Source: Streptomyces himalayensis subsp. himalayensis
GTDB taxonomy: Bacteria > Actinomycetota > Actinomycetes > Streptomycetales > Streptomycetaceae
Reading direction: 5' to 3'
Length of the DNA: 64,000 bases
Assembly (NCBI RefSeq): GCF_013778455.1
Contig: NZ_JACEHE010000003.1
Span: forward strand, 367,067 to 431,066
The first letter of the stretch is position 1; each line of letters begins with the position of its first letter. Below are positions 6,911-14,580 of this stretch, in pieces. The notes under the pieces are model-generated. The model searched no databases and was not told the origin of the DNA. It saw only the letters and a program-made list of their open reading frames with translations. A program made the translations under genes and the position numbers.

Positions 6911-8745
6911 TTCAAGCGCAGGTCGGCCCGCGCGGCGCTGTCGGCCCGCGCAGGGCTGTCGTCGAGGAAGCCGCCCGACTGGTGCTGCCACAGCTTCGCG
7001 TAGGCGCCGTCCGCCGTGAGCAGCTCCTGGTGCGAGCCCTGCTCGACGATCCGTCCGCGGTCGAGGACGACGAGCTGGTCCATGGTGGCGACCGTGCTCA
7101 GCCGGTGCGCCACCACGAGCGCCGTCCGCCCCTCCATGAGCCGCCACAGCGCCTCCTGGACGAGGATCTCGCTCTCGGAGTCCAGGGCGCTGGTCGCCTC
7201 GTCGAGCAGCAGGATCGGCGCGTCGCGCAGGATCGCCCTGGCGAGGGCCACCCGCTGGCGCTGTCCGCCGGACAGCTTGACACCGCGCTCGCCCACCATG
7301 GTGTCGAAGCCGTCCGGCAGCGCGTCGGCGAACTCCGTGACGTGCGCCGCCTCGGCCGCGCGGCGGATCTCGGCGTCGGTGGCGTCCGGGCGGGCGAACG
7401 CGATGTTGTCCCGCAGCGTGCGGTGGAACATCGCCGGGTCCTGCGGCACGTAGGCCATCAGGCCCCGCAGGTCGGCCTGGCGCAGCCTGCTGATGTCCTG
7501 GCCCCCGATCAGGATCCGCCCTCCGTCGATGTCGGTCATGCGCAGCAGCAGCCGGGTGAGCGTGGTCTTGCCGCCGCCGGACCTGCCGACGAGACCGATC
7601 TTCGCCCCGCTGGGCACAGCCAGGTCGAGGCCCTCGAAGAGCGGCTTCCCTCCCCCGTGGGCGAAGGTAACCTGCTCGAAGCGGATGGCGGCGCCCCGCG
7701 ATTTCAGCGGCTCCGGCGACTCCGGGTCGAGCACGGTCGGCGGCTTCAGCAGCAGTTCGGTGAACTGCGCGGCCTCCGTCATCGAGCTCTCCAGGCGACG
7801 GTAGATCTGGTTGAACTCGAACATGATCCGCGTCGCGTTGGTGTAGTACGTGAAGGCGACCACGACCGCCTCCACACCGTGTCCGCCCCCGGCGAGCGCG
7901 ACCGCGAGCAGCAGGCCCAGGGCGTTGGTCAGCACGGACATCGGCGCGACCAGCGTGTCGATGCGCAGGTTGCCGTAGTCCCACGACCGCAGTGTGAGCC
8001 GCCGCGACTCCGCGACGCGGGACCGGTGCTCGGCTGCCTCGCGTTCCTGGGCGGCGAACGCCCGGACCGTGTCCATGTTCATCAGGCTGTCGGCGACGTG
8101 GCCCGACACCCGGGCGATCGCCTCCTCGCGCTGGCGAACGAGCGCCTGGCGCCGACGGATGAGGGGCACCACGCACAGCGCCGTCAGGGCGATCATCGCC
8201 AGGAGCCCGACCACGAGCAGCGGTTCGTAGCGCCACAGCACCACCGACCCGAAGATCAGCGGCACGAAGCTGCCCACGACCGAGAACGTCAGCGTGTCGA
8301 CGAACTCCTCGAAGCGGGAGGCGAAGCTCAGGACCCGCTTGGTCAGTGACCCGGCGAAGTTGTCGTGGAAGAACACGGCGTCCTTGGCGAACAACTCGTC
8401 CATACCGATCACGTACAGATGCTCGATACCGAGGGCGTCAAGGCGGTTCAGGCAGTGCAGGCCGATGCGCCACAGCGCCTCCGCGAGCAGCAGGACGCCC
8501 GCGAAGCCGAGTACGTAGGGCAGCGTCGAGCCGATGGTGATACCGGCGTCGCCGGCGATTCGGCCGACGAGCTTCGCGACAACCAGCGGCGCGATGTAGT
8601 TGAGGCCGATGTTGCCCAGCGCCGGCAGCAGCAGCGCGGGCACCGTCCACCGCCGGAGCCGGGCTAACTCCCGTCCGTAATAACGAAGTGCGAGGAGCAC
8701 CGAGCCCTTGCCCGGCGGAACCTCGCGCGATTCAGGCGATCCCAT
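6904..8745 (-). CDS. ABC exporter, fused membrane and ATPase domains
   Basis: A 613-residue ABC half-transporter with an N-terminal exporter-type membrane domain (about residues 30-320, six helices) and a C-terminal nucleotide-binding domain. The ATPase shows Walker A (GRSGGGKTTL), Q-loop (VPQDPAMFH), signature (LSGGQRQRVALARA), Walker B (ILLLDEATSALDSE) and the H-loop (VAHRLST). It should act as a homodimer exporting a lipophilic substrate or drug; the substrate is unknown. The start is ATG 8745 with AAAGGG five bases upstream. The frame stays open another 240 codons upstream, but those residues are not family-like. No partner half-transporter is adjacent. Confidence 0.92.
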   Translation of the reverse strand: MGSPESREVPPGKGSVLLALRYYGRELARLRRWTVPALLLPALGNIGLNYIAPLVVAKLVGRIAGDAGITIGSTLPYVLGFAGVLLLAEALWRIGLHCLNRLDALGIEHLYVIGMDELFAKDAVFFHDNFAGSLTKRVLSFASRFEEFVDTLTFSVVGSFVPLIFGSVVLWRYEPLLVVGLLAMIALTALCVVPLIRRRQALVRQREEAIARVSGHVADSLMNMDTVRAFAAQEREAAEHRSRVAESRRLTLRSWDYGNLRIDTLVAPMSVLTNALGLLLAVALAGGGHGVEAVVVAFTYYTNATRIMFEFNQIYRRLESSMTEAAQFTELLLKPPTVLDPESPEPLKSRGAAIRFEQVTFAHGGGKPLFEGLDLAVPSGAKIGLVGRSGGGKTTLTRLLLRMTDIDGGRILIGGQDISRLRQADLRGLMAYVPQDPAMFHRTLRDNIAFARPDATDAEIRRAAEAAHVTEFADALPDGFDTMVGERGVKLSGGQRQRVALARAILRDAPILLLDEATSALDSESEILVQEALWRLMEGRTALVVAHRLSTVATMDQLVVLDRGRIVEQGSHQELLTADGAYAKLWQHQSGGFLDDSPARADSAARADLRLKF

Positions 8746-9097
8746 CCCAACCCTTTGTGGTCGTGCGGCAGCCCGCCACATGCTTCTCCGCGGAGAAGCC
8801 GTTGCCCTCACTGGCCGCGCGGAGCTTCGGTTCGAGTGAGTGCCCTCGCTCGGGTCGTCCTCCGATGACCGGGGCACGACGACGGAGCCCGCGCGCAGCT
8901 CGCGGGTGGCGCGGGCGGCGCCACCGTGCGAGTACGCGCGGGGCAGAAACCGCAGTCTCCCGCGACGGCGCCCGCGGAGTCCAAGCGTTTTTCTCAGCCG
9001 GCGGCACGCCGCACAAAGGTGCGATCCCTGGGGATGACAGGGACCGCGGGGCCGTGGATCAGTACCACTCAGGACAGCTGTCCCGCGGGGCCATGGA
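8746..9097. other. 352-bp intergenic stretch
   Basis: No gene is supported. The only notable element is a partial duplication next to the 3' end of the acyl-CoA dehydrogenase gene (9044-9109). The part nearest 8746 carries the exporter ribosome site. Confidence 0.5.
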
Positions 9098-9109
9098 TCA
9101 GAACCACTC
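9044..9109. repeat. tandem near-duplicate of the end of the acyl-CoA dehydrogenase gene
   Basis: Two 27-bp copies, 9044-9070 and 9083-9109, differ at only two positions (CCGCGGGGCC[G/A]TGGATCAG[T/A]ACCACTC). The second contains the real stop region of the acyl-CoA dehydrogenase gene; the first lies just beyond it. Confidence 0.8.
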
Positions 9110-10894
9110 GGTACGGCTTTCCGCCGCGGTGCGGTCCAGGCTGTAAAGCAGGTCGAACTGCGGCCCCGTACGGGGGAGTTCCACCCGGAAGAAGTACCGG
9201 GCCGCCTGTCGCTTGCCCTCGTGGAAGTCGTCCGCGTCGTCCTTGAGCGCGAGGAACTGCTCCAGCCAGATCCAGGCCAGCACCACGTGGCCGACGGCTT
9301 CCAGATAGACGGAGGCGTTGGCCAGGGCGGTCGCGGGGTCTCCGGTCGACCAGAGTTTGCCGGTGGTCCGCTCGACGCGGGCCGCGGCCTGCTCCAGGCG
9401 GGCGGCCAGCTCAGCCGCCTCGCCACCGGTCTCCGTGCCCCGGGCGACGGTTGCCGAGAGGGTCTCAAGCAGCAGCTTCAGGCCTGCGCCGCCGCCCATG
9501 ACGACCTTGCGGCCGAGCAGGTCCAGCCCATGGATGCCGTGAGTGCCCTCGTGGATGGGGTTGAGGCGGTTGTCCCGGTAGAACTGCTCGACGTTGTACT
9601 CGCGGGTGTAGCCGTAGCCGCCGTGCACCTGGATGGCGAGGTCGTTGGCGGCCAGGCACCACTGCGACGGCCAGCTCTTGGCGATGGGCGTCAGGACGTC
9701 GAGCAGCAGCCGGGCGCGGGCGCGCTCGGACTCCTGCTCCGCGGTGCGCTCCTCGTCGAGCAGGCGACTGCAGTAGAGGCTGAGCGCGAGGGCGCCCTCT
9801 ACATAGCTCTTCTGTGCCAGCAGCATCCGGCGCACGTCGGCGTGCTCGATGATGGGGACCTGCGGGGCGCCTGCGTCCTTGCCCGTCAGCGGGCGGCCCT
9901 GCGGGCGGGTGCGTGCGTAGTCGAGGGCGTGCAGATAGCCGGTGTAGCCGAGCGCCGTGGCGCCGAGTCCGACGCCGATGCGGGCCTCGTTCATCATGTG
10001 GAACATGTAAGCGAGCCCGTGGTGGGCCTCACCCACCAGGTAGCCCACCGCGCCCGGGGGGCCGCCCGGAGTGTGCCGGCCCTCGCCGAAGTTGAGCAGT
10101 GTGTTGGTGGTGCCGCGGTAACCCATCTTGTGGTTGAGGCCGGCCAGCACCACGTCGTTGCGCTCCCCCAGGTCCCCGTCCGGCTCGACCAGGAACTTGG
10201 GCACGATGAACAGCGAGATGCCCTTCACGCCCGCCGGCCCGCCGGGGATCTTGGCCAGCACCAGGTGGACGATGTTCTCACTGAGCTCGTGGTCGCCACC
10301 GGAGATCCACATCTTGGTTCCGGTGATCCGGTACGTACCGTCGTCCCCCGGCACCGCCCGCGTGGTGATGTCCGCCAGCGACGAGCCGGCCTGCGGCTCC
10401 GAGAGGCACATGGTGCCGAAGAAGCGGCCCTCGACCATGGGCCGCACGTAGGTGTCGATCTGCTCCTTGCTGCCGTGCGCGAGCAGCAGGTTGGCGTTGC
10501 CGATGGTGAGGAACGGATACGCGGCGGTGCCGACGTTGGCGGCCTGGAACCAGGCCGTGCACGCGTTGGCGACCACGGTGGGCAGTTGCTGCCCGCCGAC
10601 CTCGTAGTCCATGGCGGCGCCGGTCAGGCCTGCCTCGCCGAAGACGCTCAGCGCCTCCTTGACCTCCGGGATGATGTGCACGCGCTCGCCGTCGAAGCGG
10701 GGCTCCTCGGCGTCGTTCTTCTTGTTGTGCGGGGCGAAGTGCCGGGTCGCGATGGCCTCGCTGAGGTCCAGCACCGCGTCGAAGGTGTCCCGGTCGTGGT
10801 CGGCGTAGCGGGCGCGGCCGGTCAGGGCCGTGACGTCCAGCCAGTCGTGGAGCAGGAAGTCGAGGTCGCGGCGGGAGAGCAGCAGGGAGTCCAT
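9098..10894 (-). CDS. acyl-CoA dehydrogenase, long FadE5-like form
   Basis: A 598-residue acyl-CoA dehydrogenase of the long type with an extra C-terminal domain, as in mycobacterial FadE5 and the AcdB/DmdC-like group. It catalyses FAD-dependent alpha,beta-desaturation of acyl-CoA. FAD/substrate motifs are MCLSEPQAGSSLADITTRA and TKMWISGGDHEL. The C-terminal half has VQVHGGYGYTREY-type sequence, and NPIHEGTHGIHGLDLLGRK holds the glutamate that acts as base in this subgroup. It follows a short-chain dehydrogenase gene by 74 bases in the same direction, so the two probably form one fatty-acid oxidation operon. Chain-length preference is not visible. Confidence 0.92.
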   Translation of the reverse strand: MDSLLLSRRDLDFLLHDWLDVTALTGRARYADHDRDTFDAVLDLSEAIATRHFAPHNKKNDAEEPRFDGERVHIIPEVKEALSVFGEAGLTGAAMDYEVGGQQLPTVVANACTAWFQAANVGTAAYPFLTIGNANLLLAHGSKEQIDTYVRPMVEGRFFGTMCLSEPQAGSSLADITTRAVPGDDGTYRITGTKMWISGGDHELSENIVHLVLAKIPGGPAGVKGISLFIVPKFLVEPDGDLGERNDVVLAGLNHKMGYRGTTNTLLNFGEGRHTPGGPPGAVGYLVGEAHHGLAYMFHMMNEARIGVGLGATALGYTGYLHALDYARTRPQGRPLTGKDAGAPQVPIIEHADVRRMLLAQKSYVEGALALSLYCSRLLDEERTAEQESERARARLLLDVLTPIAKSWPSQWCLAANDLAIQVHGGYGYTREYNVEQFYRDNRLNPIHEGTHGIHGLDLLGRKVVMGGGAGLKLLLETLSATVARGTETGGEAAELAARLEQAAARVERTTGKLWSTGDPATALANASVYLEAVGHVVLAWIWLEQFLALKDDADDFHEGKRQAARYFFRVELPRTGPQFDLLYSLDRTAAESRTEWF

Positions 10895-10968
10895 GGCGTG
10901 GGTCCGATCGGGGAGGGCGGCGGCAGCGGGTACGGGGAACGGGTACGAGTACGTGTCCTGGCGGCGGT

Positions 10969-11757
10969 TCAGACGGTGGTGCCGATGCCGCCGTCGACGG
11001 GGATCACCGCGCCGGTGACGTACGCTCCGGCCCGGCTGGCCAGGTAGACCGCCACACCGGCCATGTCGTCGGGGCGTCCGATCCGGCGCAGCGGAGCGGA
11101 CTCGGCCAGGGCGTCGCCGTGCGCCGTCAGTGTGGCGGCCATCATCTTCGACTCGAACGGGCCGGGGGCTATCGCGTTGACGGTGATGCCCTGCGGGCCG
11201 AGTTCCTTGGCCAGGACCCGGGTCAGGTGGTGCAGTCCGGCCTTGCTCGCCGCGTAGGAGTAGGCCGGCAGGGGGCTCACGTGGAGACCGTCGATGGAGC
11301 CGACGTTGATCACGCGTGCCGGGTCGTCATGGGAGCCGGCCTTGCGCAGCAGCGGCAGCAGCGCCTGGGTCAGCAGGAAGGGGCTGCGCAGGTTGAGGTC
11401 CATCACCTTGTCCCAGCCGCTGACCGGGAACTCGTCCAGGGGTGCGCCCCAGGTGGCGCCGGCGTTGTTGACCAGGATGTCGAGCCGGTCCTCCCGGTCG
11501 GCGATCTCCGCGGCGAGCCGGTGGCACTCCTCCTCGCGCGACAGGTCCGCGGGCAGCGCGATCGCCTCGTTCGCCTCGTTCGCCTCGCCGAGCGCGGAGA
11601 GCTCACGTGCGGCTTCCTCGCACGCGGCGGCGTTGCGGGAACTGACGTAGACCCGGGCCCCGGCTTCGACCAGGCCACGGGCGATCATCAGTCCGATACC
11701 GCGGGACCCTCCGGTGACCAGGGCGGTTTTGCCGGAGACGGAGAAAAGTGAGGTCAC
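10969..11757 (-). CDS. short-chain dehydrogenase/reductase (SDR)
   Basis: A 262-residue classical SDR. Residues near the start (TGGSRGIG) bind NAD(P), NNAG lies mid-sequence, and the catalytic set is the Ser of VGSID with YSYAASK giving Tyr and Lys. The C-terminal VTGAVIPVDGG is standard. The start is GTG 11757 with GGAG eight bases upstream. An acidic tandem EANEANEAI comes from a 9-bp DNA repeat in the loop after strand 3. As first gene of an operon with a FadE5-like acyl-CoA dehydrogenase, it could be a 3-hydroxyacyl-CoA or 3-ketoacyl reductase-type enzyme; that assignment is inferred from context. Confidence 0.88.
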   Translation of the reverse strand: MTSLFSVSGKTALVTGGSRGIGLMIARGLVEAGARVYVSSRNAAACEEAARELSALGEANEANEAIALPADLSREEECHRLAAEIADREDRLDILVNNAGATWGAPLDEFPVSGWDKVMDLNLRSPFLLTQALLPLLRKAGSHDDPARVINVGSIDGLHVSPLPAYSYAASKAGLHHLTRVLAKELGPQGITVNAIAPGPFESKMMAATLTAHGDALAESAPLRRIGRPDDMAGVAVYLASRAGAYVTGAVIPVDGGIGTTV

Positions 11758-11809
11758 GGCGGACTCCAGGGGCGGTGATGGGGCAGGCAGACGCGAACTC
11801 CCTCGGATA

Positions 11810-11825
11810 CTAAGCAGTCGCTTAG
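11810..11825. promoter_or_regulatory. TetR-type palindrome upstream of the SDR/acyl-CoA dehydrogenase operon
   Basis: CTAAGC-AGTC-GCTTAG is a perfect 6-4-6 palindrome about 55 bases before the SDR start. Sites of the form TAAGCN(4)GCTTA are typical of TetR regulators of lipid and acyl-CoA genes in actinobacteria. No TetR gene is adjacent, so a regulator elsewhere is implied. Confidence 0.55.
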
Positions 11826-11888
11826 AACGCGTCAACCAGCCCGTCCGCGACGCGGCGACGACGGTGACGTCCCCCTGGTGCTCGGCGG

Positions 11889-11954
11889 TCACCTGGCGCC
11901 GTCGAGCACAACGGCGAAGTCGCGAAGCTCGTAGCTGCCGATCTCCTCAGACAC
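11889..11954 (-). CDS. possible 21-residue ORF overlapping the phosphatase stop
   Basis: GTG at 11954 overlaps the 3' end of the SpoIIE-type gene by 8 bases and encodes 21 residues ending LRDFAVVLDGAR before a stop at 11889. The overlap suggests translational coupling, and the peptide composition is protein-like, but I do not recognise it. It may be the N-terminal stub of a lost gene. Confidence 0.3.
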   Translation of the reverse strand: MSEEIGSYELRDFAVVLDGAR

Positions 11955-14445
11955 TGCCCGGCAGTGTCTGTTCGCACCAGATGGTCTTGCCGGAGGCGGT
12001 TTGTCTGGTGCCCCAGCCCTGGGTGAGCTGGGCGACCAGCAGCAGGCCGCGGCCGCCCTCGTCGAAGACCCGGGCCCGCCGCAGATGGGGTGCGGTGCTG
12101 CTGCCGTCCGAGACCTCGCAGATCAGCGCGCGGTCGCGGATCAGCCGCAGTTGAATCGGGGGAGCGCCGTAACGGATGGCGTTGGTGACCAGCTCGCTGA
12201 CCACGAGTTCGGTGATGAACTCGACTTCGGCGAGCCCCCATGCGTGGAGCTGGTCGGTGGCGAGCGTCCGGGCGTGTGCGACCTGAACCGGGTCGGCTGT
12301 GACGTCCCAGGTGACGACCCGGTCCGGCGACAGGGCACCGGTGCGCGCGACGAGAAGGGCGACGTCGTCGGCCGGGCGGCCGTCGAGGAGGGCGTCGGTC
12401 ACGGTGTCGCAGGTCTCCTCCAGCGACGCCGTGGGCAGGGCCAGCGCGCGGCACAGGGCGGAGATGCCCTGGTCGACGTCGCGGCCGCGGGATGTGATCA
12501 GGCCGTCACTGAACAGGGCGAGCACACTCCCCGGGGCCAGGTGGAGCTCGATCGTTTCGAAGGGCAGGCCGCCGAGGCCGAGTGGCGGGCCGATGGGGCC
12601 CTTCACGAGCTCCACGATGCCGTCGGGAGCCACGACGACAGGCAGCGGGTGGCCGGCTGTGGCCAGGGTGCAACGGCGCGAGACGGGGTCGTACACGGCG
12701 TACAGGCATGTGGCTCCCAGTTCGCCGAATGCGGCCGCGTCGCCGTGTGCCATATCGGCCTCTTCATCGCCGGTGAAGTGGATGACCAGGTCGTCCAGGT
12801 GCGTGAGGAGCTCGTCGGGTGGCAGGTCGACGTCTGCCAGGGTGCGTACGGCGGTGCGCAGTCGGCCCATGGTGGCGGAGGCGTGGATGCCGTGGCCGAC
12901 GACGTCCCCGACGACGAGGGCGACGCGGGCGCCGGACAGCGGGATCACATCGAACCAGTCGCCGCCCACTCCGGCCTGTGAGCCCGCAGGCAGGTAACGG
13001 GAGGCGATCTCCAGCGCCGACTGCGCCGGGAGCCGCTGCGGCAGCAGACTGCGCTGCAGGGTCAGCGCGGTGTCGCGCTCGCGGGTGTAGCGCCGTGCGT
13101 TGTCGATCGCCACGGCGGCCTTGGCGGCCAGCTCCGCCGCATAGGACAGTTCGGCGGCCTCGAACGGCCTGGGCTGCCGCGAGCGCCAGAAGGTGACGAC
13201 GCCCATGGGTACGCCCCGGGCGCACAGCGGAGCCGTGATGAGCGAATGGATGCCGTGGTCCAGGATCCGGCGGGCCCCTTCCGGGTCGGCGGACTGCCAT
13301 GCGGCGGAAGCCCGCAGATCGGGCTCGACCGTCGCGAGCCCGCTGACGAAGCTGCGGGCCTGGGGCGTGATCGGAGCCCATGTGACGAGCGCGCCCTCCG
13401 GGTGAAGTGGAGGGGCGTCCCTTATGCCGCCGACGGCGACCCGGCTCATGGTCGCGCGCTCCCCTGGCGGCTCCTCGTCGCCCCGCACGACCGACACGGC
13501 CAGGTCGACGGTGGCGAAGTCGGCGAACCCGGGGACCACGACCTGCACGAGCTCCTGCGCGGTCCGTCTCACATCGAGGGTGGTGCCCACCGCCACGCTG
13601 GCGTCGTACAGCAGCTTGAGGCGTCGGTGCGCGACCTCTGTCAGCCTGTGGCTCTCCTCCAGCGAATCCCCCATGGCGTTGAACGCGACCGCGAGCTCGC
13701 CGATCTCCCCGCCACCGGTCTGGGGCATGCGGGCTGAGAGGTCTCCGCCCGCGAGGCGGCTCGCGACGGACGCCGCCTTACGGACAGGTTGGACGACCGC
13801 GCGTGTCAGATATCCGGTGTAGGCGACCACGAGGGCGACCGATCCAGCGAGTCCGGCCGTCGCCGCATCGATCGCCAACTGAAGCTTGTCCTCGGCGGCC
13901 TGCTCCCGCGCCGCCAGGAGGGAGCGCGCGTCCATCTCGAAACGGTCGAACTGGGCCCTCAACGCGTCGACGCGCCGTTTGCCCTCGTCCGTCGTCTCCA
14001 CACTCGATGCGGCGGGATCGCCCTGCCTTGCGGCATCGACCAGGGGAACGGAGTAGTCCTGGATGAAGGACTCCGCGTCACGGGTGATCCCATGCGCCAG
14101 GGTCCGCAGCTCAGGAGAGCCCTCGGTGTCGCGCAACAGCTCCTCTGCCTGTCCGGGAAACGCAGCCCTGGCCGATTCCCACGGTTGGAGGAAGCGCTCC
14201 TGCTTGGTGATGAGGAAGCCGCGCTCGCCCGTCTCGACGTCGAGTACGAGCCTTTCGAGGTGCCCGGACTCGAAGAGTGCCGCCCGGACCTGCTTCCTCG
14301 CGCCCGCGGCCTCGCGCGTATCACTGATCGCCCACAGCAGCACGCTGAAAGCGAGGCCGATCAGCAGTGCGAGCAGGCTGGTCGCGACGACCGTAAGGCG
14401 CGTCAGGCCCCATCCGACGCGCCGCCTCGATCGGGTTGCGCTCAT
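11947..14445 (-). CDS. membrane CHASE3-HAMP-GAF-SpoIIE phosphatase-RsbW kinase hybrid
   Basis: An 832-residue regulatory protein. Domains in order: TM helix (about 16-38), CHASE3-type extracellular sensor (LDVETGERGFLITKQERFL), TM helix (about 195-212), HAMP (VQPVRKAASVASRLAGGDL), GAF (about 290-445), SpoIIE/PP2C phosphatase (about 465-690, with GGDWFDVIPL, VGDVVGHG, LALFSDGL and DDVALLV metal ligands) and a C-terminal RsbW-type ATPase (SELVTNAIRYG, GRGLLLV). Such hybrids dephosphorylate anti-anti-sigma factors and may phosphorylate them or hold a sigma factor, linking an outside signal to sigma-factor release. The gene is 135 bases downstream of a second, cytosolic relative. Confidence 0.92.
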   Translation of the reverse strand: MSATRSRRRVGWGLTRLTVVATSLLALLIGLAFSVLLWAISDTREAAGARKQVRAALFESGHLERLVLDVETGERGFLITKQERFLQPWESARAAFPGQAEELLRDTEGSPELRTLAHGITRDAESFIQDYSVPLVDAARQGDPAASSVETTDEGKRRVDALRAQFDRFEMDARSLLAAREQAAEDKLQLAIDAATAGLAGSVALVVAYTGYLTRAVVQPVRKAASVASRLAGGDLSARMPQTGGGEIGELAVAFNAMGDSLEESHRLTEVAHRRLKLLYDASVAVGTTLDVRRTAQELVQVVVPGFADFATVDLAVSVVRGDEEPPGERATMSRVAVGGIRDAPPLHPEGALVTWAPITPQARSFVSGLATVEPDLRASAAWQSADPEGARRILDHGIHSLITAPLCARGVPMGVVTFWRSRQPRPFEAAELSYAAELAAKAAVAIDNARRYTRERDTALTLQRSLLPQRLPAQSALEIASRYLPAGSQAGVGGDWFDVIPLSGARVALVVGDVVGHGIHASATMGRLRTAVRTLADVDLPPDELLTHLDDLVIHFTGDEEADMAHGDAAAFGELGATCLYAVYDPVSRRCTLATAGHPLPVVVAPDGIVELVKGPIGPPLGLGGLPFETIELHLAPGSVLALFSDGLITSRGRDVDQGISALCRALALPTASLEETCDTVTDALLDGRPADDVALLVARTGALSPDRVVTWDVTADPVQVAHARTLATDQLHAWGLAEVEFITELVVSELVTNAIRYGAPPIQLRLIRDRALICEVSDGSSTAPHLRRARVFDEGGRGLLLVAQLTQGWGTRQTASGKTIWCEQTLPGSV

Positions 14446-14514
14446 GGTCGGCCCTGTCGGGTGGCAACGCTCTTTCCCAGTCTATGGCTCGGTTTGTACG
14501 GGCTCGCCCCGGTC

Positions 14515-14543
14515 GTTGATCACATGCCGGTTGATCACATGCC
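14515..14543. repeat. 15-bp tandem repeat between the two SpoIIE-type genes
   Basis: GTTGATCACATGCC occurs at 14515-14528 and again at 14530-14543, in the 135-bp gap between the two phosphatase genes. Each copy contains the palindrome TGATCA. It could be two sites for one regulator or a simple duplication. Confidence 0.75.
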
Positions 14544-14580
14544 AGGTGGTGCCGGAGCCGCCGCAGGACCCTGTGATCGG

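Noticed and set aside
9221..11047. A 608-codon open frame on the plus strand
   Set aside because: Antisense to the FadE5-like gene; valine/glutamine-rich mirror of its codons, no recognisable protein family.
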